DNA from: Bacteroidota bacterium
GTDB taxonomy: Bacteria > Bacteroidota > Bacteroidia > J057
DNA length: 24,103 bases
NCBI GenBank assembly: GCA_003696875.1
Contig: RFHL01001297.1
Coordinates: forward strand, 1 to 24,103
Direction: 5' to 3'
Position numbers and translations under genes: made by a program. Positions 8,160-15,188 of this stretch are shown here, piece by piece (the first letter of the stretch is position 1; each line of letters opens with the position of its first letter). The notes beneath the pieces are model-generated. The model was not told where the DNA came from, made no database searches, and saw only the letters and a list, made by a program, of their open reading frames with translations.

Positions 8160-8170
8160 CGTGTAGGTCC
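8160..8170. repeat. Copy of the intergenic GTGTAGGTC motif
   Basis: CGTGTAGGTCC between two convergent genes shares the 9-mer GTGTAGGTC with both arms of the inverted repeat at 1546-1674. A near copy, GCGTAGGTCGG, lies at 12936-12946. All four copies are outside genes. This is weak evidence for a dispersed repeat family. Confidence 0.35.
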
Positions 8171-8204
8171 GGAAAAACTGGTTGAGTTGGTCCCCCTCCT
8201 TTCC

Positions 8205-11200
8205 CTACCCCCCATTCACCACATCCAGTTGCTCCCAGCCTTGAGGCCGGCCGGCGGCCTCCCAGGCTTCGCAGCGCTGCTGATAGTAGCGCGCGGGGCC
8301 ATCAGCGGGGTCCTGCTGCAGCACTGCCGCAAAAGCCGCCCCGGCGGCGGCAAAGTCCGCCGCCTGATAGTGGGCCAGGGCCTCCTCAAACAAGGCCTGC
8401 GTCGCCCGCCGGCGGTCCTGTACCACCGGGAGCAAGCCATCCAGGGCTTCATACAGCCCCATCGCGCCCTGGCGCCCGCGAATCCGAACCTTGCCCAGAT
8501 ACCGCAGCCGGAAGCGCTCCGGCTGGGCCAGGCCCTCCACCAGGGCCGCGCTGACCAGCACCTGTACGCCCAGGATCTTGGTGAGCCCTTCGAGCCGTGA
8601 GGTGGTGTTGACGGTGTCCGAAACGAGACCCGTGTCCAGGCGTTGCTCGTCCCCGATCATCCCCATCATAAGGGAACCATAGTGCAAGCCAATGCCGATC
8701 TGCAAGGGCTCACGCCCTTTGTCGTCCCGCTCCAGATTATAGAGTCGCAGGACTTCCAACATCTCGTTGGCGGCCAGGAGGGCGTCGTCAGGCGAGGTCA
8801 GGAAAAGCGACATGATCCCATCCCCAAAAAACTGGTTGACAAAGCCGCCGTGGGTTTGAATCACCGGCCCCATGCGGCCCAGGTAGGCATTGAGGAAGGC
8901 AAAAGTCTCCTCGGGGGTCATGGACTCGGCCATGGAGGTATAGCCCCGGATATCGGAAAACAGGACCGTGCCATCGCGGGCAACCTGATCGCCCAGGCGC
9001 ACCTCGGTGATGGTCTCGCGTCCCAGCGAGGCCAGAAACTCGTGGGGCACAAAGCGACTCGTAGCCGTGCTGATGTTGAGCAAGTTCAGATGAGTCTTGA
9101 TGCGGGCCAGCAGCTCGGGTTTGCTAAAGGGCTTGACGATGTAGTCGTTGGCACCAAAGGACAGACCCGTCACCAGGTCTGAGACCTGATTTTTGGCGGT
9201 GATCATGATCACCGGCAGCTCGGAGGGCAGGTATTTTTCCCGGATCTTCTGGCAGACCTCAAAGCCTGACATGCGGGGCATCATTACATCGAGCAGGACG
9301 AGGTCAAAGTGCTGATCGGAGTACACCGCCGCCAGGGCCTGCTCACCATTCATGACCGAGGTCACGCAGTAATCCTCGGCCGAAAGGTGATTCTTGAGGA
9401 CCTGCCGGTTGACCGGCTCGTCGTCCACGACGAGGATATGATATATCCCATTTCGAGAAATCTCTGGACCGGAACGGCTCACCAGTTGATCCCCCGCAGC
9501 ATGTGCCGTCTCGCGGGCCAGATCCACCACAGGATTGAGGCTGGTGTAGTGGGCCTCGGTATCGGCTCCGGAGACCGTCCCGGCCGCTTCCTGGCTCGTC
9601 GGGAGCGTAAAGGAAAAAACCGCGCCCTGCCCCGGGGCGCTCTCGACCCAGATGCGCCCCCCGTGCAGCTCGACGAGCTGCCGGGTGATGCTCAGGCCCA
9701 AGCCCGTGCCGCCATAGCGGCGCGAGACGGAGCCGTCACCCTGCTCAAAGGCCTGGAAAATTCGTTCCTGCTGCTCGGGCGAGATCCCGATGCCGGTGTC
9801 GCGTACCCGGATGGCGACCATGTCGCCTTTGGCCTCAGCCGAAACCTCCACTTCGCCCTCCCCGGTAAACTTGATGGCATTGCCGATCAGGTTGTACAAG
9901 ATCTGCTGCAGGCGGTTTTCGTCGGCCAGGACGGGGGGCAGGTCGTCAGGGATTGCGACCTTGAGACGCAGATTTCGGCCCTCCAGGGCCGAGTCATTTA
10001 CCTTGAGGACCAGCCGCACCAGGGGCGCTAGGTCCAGCGGCCGGGCCTGCAGGGTGAGCTCGGCATTTTTGAGTTTGGCAAAATCGAGGATGTCATTGAC
10101 CAGGCCGCTCAGGCGGCGGGCCGAGTGGATGACCATGCCCAGGTTGTCGCGCATCTCGGGGGTGGTGGGCCCGGCGACCCCATCGCGGACGGCCTCACTG
10201 ATCCCGATGATCCCATTGAGGGGGGTGCGCAGTTCGTGAGAGGTATTGGCCAGAAACTCATCTTTGAGGCGGTCGGCCTGCCGCAGCTTCTCGTTGGCTT
10301 CCTGCTCCGACTGCAGCTGCGCCTCCAGGGCGGCCGCGCTCTCGGCTTGCAGGAGTTTGATTTTTTGCCCTACCCCCAAGGCAAAGAAGATCAACTGTAG
10401 CACGATCCCCAGCTGCGCCGCCGTTACGGCGCCGGCAAAAGACAGGTGTTCGACCAGAACAATGGGTTGCAGCACCACCAGAACCGGCGTGACACCTACC
10501 AGCGTGATGAGGAAGAAGATGCCCACCAGAAAAGGCGCCGCCGGGCGGTAGCCTTTCCGCCAGGCCAGGATGCCCAGGGTCACAATCAGGATCAGCCCCA
10601 GGCTGATCAGGAGAAAGAACGTAGCCACCGAGACGTTGGCGATGGTATCAATCAGGCGAATGCGGGATACCTCCTCCCGGGAGATGGAAGCCCCCACGAG
10701 GATCGCGATGAAGAAGCTGGGGGGCAAGACAAATATCAGGGTGAAGATCTGGGTGATCCGATGCCAGGAGGGAAAAAGCCGCTTGATGTTGAGATAACTG
10801 CTGGCAAAGGTCAGCAAACCCACCCCGGCCAGCCCAGCCGAGCCGAAGTAGATGAACCACACATACTCCATCTGGAGGGGAAACCAGCGCGAAAAGCCGT
10901 AGGTGGTCGCCGCAAAGGTGGTTACCCCAAAGAGGTAGAGCAGGTAGGGCAAATAGCTTTTTTCCCGCGTAGCCAGAAAGAGGAGCAGGAAGTACAGCCC
11001 CTGTGCCAATAAAATACCGAGAAAAATCCCTTTGTAGTGCTGTGCCCGGGCCTCGGTTTCGGTCAGGTAATCTGGCGGGAGATGGTAGAGAAAAATGCCC
11101 CCGATGCCTCGGGGGGCGGAGTAGCCCCGTAGGTGCAGATAAAGCGTCATGCTTTCACCTGCCGGTACCTGTACCTGAAAGAGGTTGCGCCAGTCTTTGA

Positions 11201-12005
11201 GCGCGGTTTTTTGCTCAGGAAGCAGGCGCCGGCCGGTACGTTGCCGCCGCCACTCCCCATCCGGCTTGGGAAAGTAGATGTCTACGGTATCCCAGGAGGC
11301 CTCATCTACCCCCACCATAAAAAGGTCTAGCAGGCTCGTATCCGGACGGCCGTGCAGCCGCAGCCGGATCCAGTAATCGGTCTCCGGATCCAGCTGGCCT
11401 TCCAGCGTCTGGTTGGGGACAAAGCGGGCCTGCACCGCTGGCGTGTGCAGGGAGTCAAAGGCTATGTTTCTCCCGCTATCTGGCAGGACCAGAAGCGAAA
11501 ACAACACCCGGGTGTAGCGGTAGGCATTGTTAAACGATTGATAGTCATCTTCGATGCTGTAGCCCCAGTAAGCCTGATAGCGGCGATAGATGCGGTACAG
11601 GCTGTCGGCGGTCAGGGTATCGCCCGCCAGGGTGGCGGTCCGCTGGAGGTGAAAGTACAGGGTCGGCAGCTGAGCCGAATCCTGCAGGGCCAGCCCGAGA
11701 AACACCCCTCGCTCCCCGGCCCACCAGGCCGAGTCCAGTTGCCCGCGCTCGTTGTAGTCCTGGATGGCCCGGAGATAATGTTCCAGGCTATCAGCCCACA
11801 AGGCCTCCTGCCTCAGGAGGGAGTCATTGGCCGCCGGCTCCTGTGCCTGCAGGCTGCTCAGGCTCACCAGCCCCCCACCTAGCCAGATGAGAAAGGCAGC
11901 CCGCACCGCCCAGCGCTGCCGGGGCAGCCTGGCGAAGACATAGAAACCGGGATGAAAAATGGTGTGTGCGATCATCTGCAATACGTCGGCAGGCGGGCCT
12001 GCCAT
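8205..12005 (-). CDS. 7TMR-DISM hybrid histidine kinase / receiver / class III nucleotide cyclase
   Basis: This 1266-residue membrane sensor has, in order: a signal anchor (about 33-54), a helical TPR-like stretch (about 60-150), a 7TMR-DISMED2-like extracellular domain (about 175-310), a seven-helix 7TMR-DISM region (about 325-545), and a coiled coil (about 550-580). Then come HisKA with ANTSHELRTPLNG (His590), HATPase with NLIGNAIKF, DTGIG and YGGTGLGL, a receiver with VVDDE and LLDVMMP (Asp906), and a class III cyclase with LFSDIRGYT (Asp1018), QFFGDG (Asp1062) and DTVNTTSR (Asp1130, Asn1133, Arg1137). A short TPR-like tail ends the protein. The cyclase metal and transition-state residues are present, but the usual adenine-selecting Lys is Gln1058, so the product (cAMP or cGMP) is not assignable. 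It starts 54 bp after the deacetylase gene and is probably co-transcribed with it. An alternative ATG lies at 11975. Confidence 0.9.
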   Translation of the reverse strand: MAGPPADVLQMIAHTIFHPGFYVFARLPRQRWAVRAAFLIWLGGGLVSLSSLQAQEPAANDSLLRQEALWADSLEHYLRAIQDYNERGQLDSAWWAGERGVFLGLALQDSAQLPTLYFHLQRTATLAGDTLTADSLYRIYRRYQAYWGYSIEDDYQSFNNAYRYTRVLFSLLVLPDSGRNIAFDSLHTPAVQARFVPNQTLEGQLDPETDYWIRLRLHGRPDTSLLDLFMVGVDEASWDTVDIYFPKPDGEWRRQRTGRRLLPEQKTALKDWRNLFQVQVPAGESMTLYLHLRGYSAPRGIGGIFLYHLPPDYLTETEARAQHYKGIFLGILLAQGLYFLLLFLATREKSYLPYLLYLFGVTTFAATTYGFSRWFPLQMEYVWFIYFGSAGLAGVGLLTFASSYLNIKRLFPSWHRITQIFTLIFVLPPSFFIAILVGASISREEVSRIRLIDTIANVSVATFFLLISLGLILIVTLGILAWRKGYRPAAPFLVGIFFLITLVGVTPVLVVLQPIVLVEHLSFAGAVTAAQLGIVLQLIFFALGVGQKIKLLQAESAAALEAQLQSEQEANEKLRQADRLKDEFLANTSHELRTPLNGIIGISEAVRDGVAGPTTPEMRDNLGMVIHSARRLSGLVNDILDFAKLKNAELTLQARPLDLAPLVRLVLKVNDSALEGRNLRLKVAIPDDLPPVLADENRLQQILYNLIGNAIKFTGEGEVEVSAEAKGDMVAIRVRDTGIGISPEQQERIFQAFEQGDGSVSRRYGGTGLGLSITRQLVELHGGRIWVESAPGQGAVFSFTLPTSQEAAGTVSGADTEAHYTSLNPVVDLARETAHAAGDQLVSRSGPEISRNGIYHILVVDDEPVNRQVLKNHLSAEDYCVTSVMNGEQALAAVYSDQHFDLVLLDVMMPRMSGFEVCQKIREKYLPSELPVIMITAKNQVSDLVTGLSFGANDYIVKPFSKPELLARIKTHLNLLNISTATSRFVPHEFLASLGRETITEVRLGDQVARDGTVLFSDIRGYTSMAESMTPEETFAFLNAYLGRMGPVIQTHGGFVNQFFGDGIMSLFLTSPDDALLAANEMLEVLRLYNLERDDKGREPLQIGIGLHYGSLMMGMIGDEQRLDTGLVSDTVNTTSRLEGLTKILGVQVLVSAALVEGLAQPERFRLRYLGKVRIRGRQGAMGLYEALDGLLPVVQDRRRATQALFEEALAHYQAADFAAAGAAFAAVLQQDPADGPARYYQQRCEAWEAAGRPQGWEQLDVVNGG

Positions 12006-12059
12006 GATAGGGAGCCGGGACCTAAGTTAGCCCATCCCCCGGCAATTTGAAAGCAAAGA

Positions 12060-12860
12060 TTAGCCCTCCGGACAGCCTGCCGCCACTCCCGGGAGATCAT
12101 CGATCCGGCAGAAGCGATACCCTCGCCCTCGCAGGCTGTCCATCAGGGGTTGCAGGTGCAGGTAAAACTTGTCGGCCCGCCCGGGACCAGCCCCGAGATG
12201 GATCAGGAGGATATACCCATTCAATCCGGACTGCCCCTCCCGGGCCAGGATGCTGGCCATAATCTCCTCGCTGCTGCGATAGTGGGGCAGATCGGGCGTG
12301 GTGTAATCGGCCTGGGACAGGGTCCCGGGCGTAAAGTTGATCAGCTGTTTGCCTTCGGCCCGGGTCCAGGCGCTGATGCTGTCATTATACCACTCAAAAG
12401 GAGGCATGAAAAAGGGAGCCTCTGTCGCCTCAATCCCAAAGCGGGCCATCTCGGCATAGTTGGCCTGAAGGTCCCGGCGGAAGCTGTCGCGGCTGACCAG
12501 CAGGCTGTCACGCCGCTCCCAGGGGCAGTACAGCAGATGTCGGTCTGAGTGAGCACCCAGATAGTGGCCATCGGCCCGCAGGCCCCGGATCAGGCCCGTA
12601 AAAACGGGGTTTCGATAGGCATCCCCCGTCAGAAAAAAGCTCGCTTTCACCTGATTATCAGCCAATACCCGCTGTATATGTGCCCCTCCTTCCGCAAAGG
12701 TATGGGCGGTAAAGACCAACGCGATTGCCGCTTGCGTGGTATCGCCCCGCATCACCCCACCTCCCATACATTGGGCCTGTCCTCGTGGCGCAGGGCCATC
12801 ACAGGACCAGGCTCCCAAACACAGGCTGAGCAGGTATCCACCCACCCACAGCGGCCGCAT
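12060..12860 (-). CDS. Atypical NodB-like polysaccharide deacetylase, probable lipoprotein
   Basis: This 266-residue protein has an N-terminal hydrophobic segment ending in AWSC (Cys20), a possible but weak lipobox, so envelope location is likely. It has a NodB-type fold: KASFFLTG (72-79), the metal-binding pair in GAHSDRH (His104, His108), a motif-3 equivalent FFMPPFEWYND (150-160), and LLIHLG with His221. The canonical first motif TFDD, which supplies the catalytic Asp and a metal-binding Asp in carbohydrate esterase family 4, is replaced by FTAHTFAEGG (50-59). The Arg of motif 3 is Met. I recall a Bacteroidota deacetylase subfamily with FTGHEF-type first motifs, so this is probably a variant of a family and not a broken gene. 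Substrate unknown. It precedes the hybrid kinase on the same strand. Confidence 0.8.
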   Translation of the reverse strand: MRPLWVGGYLLSLCLGAWSCDGPAPRGQAQCMGGGVMRGDTTQAAIALVFTAHTFAEGGAHIQRVLADNQVKASFFLTGDAYRNPVFTGLIRGLRADGHYLGAHSDRHLLYCPWERRDSLLVSRDSFRRDLQANYAEMARFGIEATEAPFFMPPFEWYNDSISAWTRAEGKQLINFTPGTLSQADYTTPDLPHYRSSEEIMASILAREGQSGLNGYILLIHLGAGPGRADKFYLHLQPLMDSLRGRGYRFCRIDDLPGVAAGCPEG

Positions 12861-13196
12861 CAGTGACCCTATTCATCGGCAAGAGGTTGTAAAACTCAAA
12901 GGAAGGAGAACAGGCGGGCCAGAAAATCAACCCTGGCGTAGGTCGGAAGAAGACCCGTTTTTTTTCGACAGCGAAGCGGAGCCAGACGGCCCCGGCCAGG
13001 TGAACTTATCGTTTTCGCCAGACATCCTTGCGCTTTCTCACCCCATTTCGATATTTTTTCGCTCAACCTCTTCCGAAAAGGTCCGTATCTTTGCCCTGAA
13101 CGGTGGGCCTCTTCCCCACCTCTTTCCGGTGCCGAGGTTTTTCCCTCCCCAGCGACTGCTCGCCCTTTTCCGGAACCCAAACTCAGAATCTCCTTC
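12861..13196. promoter_or_regulatory. 336-bp divergent intergenic region
   Basis: The stretch separates the deacetylase (leftward) from the CBS/DUF294 gene (rightward). No convincing gene is seen. It contains a perfect -7-like TATCTTTG at 13086-13093 for the rightward gene, a T8 run at about 12958-12965 without a good stem before it, and a GCGTAGGTCGG motif at 12936-12946 related to the repeat at 1546-1674. For the leftward gene only a weak TTCCTTTG match is visible. Confidence 0.5.
13086..13093 (+). promoter_or_regulatory. Bacteroidota -7 promoter element
   Basis: TATCTTTG is an exact match to TAnnTTTG in the intergenic region upstream of the CBS/DUF294 gene, predicting a leader of roughly 100 nt. 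No clear TTG -33 element was found at 19-21 bp spacing. Confidence 0.45.
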
Positions 13197-15116
13197 ATGA
13201 CCGCCACGCATACCGCCGAACTCACGGATTTGCTCCGTGACGTTCCTCCATTTTCGGGCTTACCGGAGGCGACTCATCCCGAGCTGCTACAGCGCTGCGA
13301 ACGGCAGGAACACCCTGCCGGGACGATTTTGTACCGCCAGGATACCACCGCCCTCCACCACATCTGCCTGATTGCGGAGGGAGAAGTAGAGAAATATGTG
13401 CAAGGCGAAAGCGGAGAAAAAACCTTCGCCGAGACGTTTGGTCGGGGTGAGGTCTTTGGAGCCCTCTCCATCATGTTGCAAAGCGAACGTGCCCTGCGCA
13501 CCGTCTGCACCACGCAGGCGACGGTGATCTACCGCTGGCCGCGGGAGACCTTCCTTGATCTCCTCGACCGCTACCCAGCCTTTCAGGAATACTTTGCCGA
13601 TCAATTTGGCCGCCGTCTGCTCAAGGGCGGCTACGTAAACATGCTCATGCGGCGCCCCGATCCCGCGACCAACTTTCAGCAGGCCGACCTGGCCTTTACC
13701 CAGGAAGTGCGGGCCTTCGTCAACCCACAGGTCAACACCATCGCCGCCTCGGCCAGCATTCGCGAAGCCGCCAAGAGCATGACCTATTTTCGGCGAGGTT
13801 ATGTGCTCGTGGTCAACCCTGAGCACGAACCCCTCGGGATCGTCACCGACTGGGACCTGCGGGAAAAAGTCGTGGCCGCCGGCCGGGACCCCGAAAGCCC
13901 CGTTTCCTCCATCATGTCGGCCCCTTTGCTGGACATCGCTGCCAGCGCGCACAGCTATGAGGCCATTCTCCTCATGTTTCGCTACAAGGTCAATCACCTC
14001 TTGGTACGGGACGCCCAGGGCAGGCTGACCGGGCTTGTGACCCTCGACCAATTGCTCAATGCCCAGGGCAAGTCCCCTTTCATCTTTATCCAGAGCATAG
14101 CCGACGTCTACGATACGGAGGGGCTACGCCGCAAGTGGGAGGAGATGCCCCAGATTGTGGATACTCTGCAAGGCCGCGGCACGCGGCCGGTGATCGTCAA
14201 CCAGATCATCAGCACCGTCGCCGATGCTATCGCCCAGAACATCGTGCGGCGCACCATCAAGCGGCTGGGGCCGCCACCGGCCCGCTTTGTCTTTGTGGCC
14301 CTCGGCAGCGAGGGCCGCAAAGAGCAGACCCTGGCCACCGACCAGGACAACGCCATCATCTATGAAGCCGTGCCAGAGGCGCAGGCCGAGACGGTAGCAG
14401 CCTACTTCCTGGAGCTGGGCACCCAGGTCTGCGACGAGCTCAATACCGCTGGCTTTGCCTACTGCCACGGCAACCTCATGGCCAAAAATCCGGAGTGGAA
14501 CCAGCCCCTGCCCGTCTGGCGCGAAAAATACCGGAACTGGCTCGAGGCCCCCGTGCCGGAACATGTCATGACGGCAGCCACCTTTTTTGATTGCCGCACC
14601 CTCTACGGCGACACCTACCTGCTCGATACCCTCCGCGCCCATTTTCTCGATATCCTCGGCCGGCAAGGCCAGGGCTTTCTGGCCCAGCTTTCCCGCGCCG
14701 CCCTCCTCAACAAACCCCCGCTGGGCTTTTTTGGCGGCTTTCAGCTGACCGAGAGTGAGGACAAAAAAGGGGTAAACATCAAGCGGGCGATGAGTACCAT
14801 CTCCGACTTTGCCCGCATCTACGCCCTGCGCCACCACCTATGGGCCACCCATACCGGCGACCGCCTGCGGGAGCTCCGGCAGCGGGAGGTCCTCGATCCC
14901 GAGGACCACAACGAGTTGCGACAGGCCTATTACTTCATGATGCGGCTGCGGCTTGCCCATCAGACCCGGCAGATTGTGGAGGGCTTGCCCCCGGATAATC
15001 TCATTGATCCGAACCAGCTCACCAAGATTGAGCGGGTGACCCTACGGGAAATTTTCAAGGTGATCGAGAAGTATCAAAAGCGGCTGGCGATCGCTTTTAT
15101 GGGGACGCTGGGGTAA
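13197..15116 (+). CDS. cNMP-binding-like / CBS pair / DUF294 nucleotidyltransferase
   Basis: This 639-residue soluble protein has a cyclic-nucleotide-binding-like domain (about 15-140), a CBS pair (about 165-300), a DUF294 putative nucleotidyltransferase with GSEGRKEQTLATDQDN (370-385; Asp382 and Asp384 likely metal ligands), and a helical DUF294_C domain (about 480-635). The architecture and the GSxGR..DxD motif resemble the GlnD uridylyltransferase core, but the substrate of this family is not established. In the cNMP-like fold the usual FGExAL motif reads VFGALSIM, lacking the ribose-contacting Glu, though an Arg follows in ERALRTV. Real cyclic-nucleotide binding is therefore uncertain. 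It is divergent from the cyclase-bearing kinase unit and has its own TATCTTTG promoter motif. Confidence 0.88.
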   Translation: MTATHTAELTDLLRDVPPFSGLPEATHPELLQRCERQEHPAGTILYRQDTTALHHICLIAEGEVEKYVQGESGEKTFAETFGRGEVFGALSIMLQSERALRTVCTTQATVIYRWPRETFLDLLDRYPAFQEYFADQFGRRLLKGGYVNMLMRRPDPATNFQQADLAFTQEVRAFVNPQVNTIAASASIREAAKSMTYFRRGYVLVVNPEHEPLGIVTDWDLREKVVAAGRDPESPVSSIMSAPLLDIAASAHSYEAILLMFRYKVNHLLVRDAQGRLTGLVTLDQLLNAQGKSPFIFIQSIADVYDTEGLRRKWEEMPQIVDTLQGRGTRPVIVNQIISTVADAIAQNIVRRTIKRLGPPPARFVFVALGSEGRKEQTLATDQDNAIIYEAVPEAQAETVAAYFLELGTQVCDELNTAGFAYCHGNLMAKNPEWNQPLPVWREKYRNWLEAPVPEHVMTAATFFDCRTLYGDTYLLDTLRAHFLDILGRQGQGFLAQLSRAALLNKPPLGFFGGFQLTESEDKKGVNIKRAMSTISDFARIYALRHHLWATHTGDRLRELRQREVLDPEDHNELRQAYYFMMRLRLAHQTRQIVEGLPPDNLIDPNQLTKIERVTLREIFKVIEKYQKRLAIAFMGTLG

Positions 15117-15184
15117 GGGACCGAGCGGAAAAGCCAGCGGGATTTCGCTCTGCGTCATGGCAGGAAGCCGGGCAACGGGTCCCT
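15116..15184. terminator. Nested inverted repeats between convergent genes
   Basis: AGGGACC (15116-15122) pairs with GGTCCCT (15178-15184). Inside, GAGCG and AAA (15123-15131, one bulged G) pair with TTTCGCTC (15143-15150). The structure sits exactly between the stops of two convergent genes and could end transcription both ways, but there are no good T-runs. Confidence 0.3.
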
Positions 15185-15188
15185 CCCC

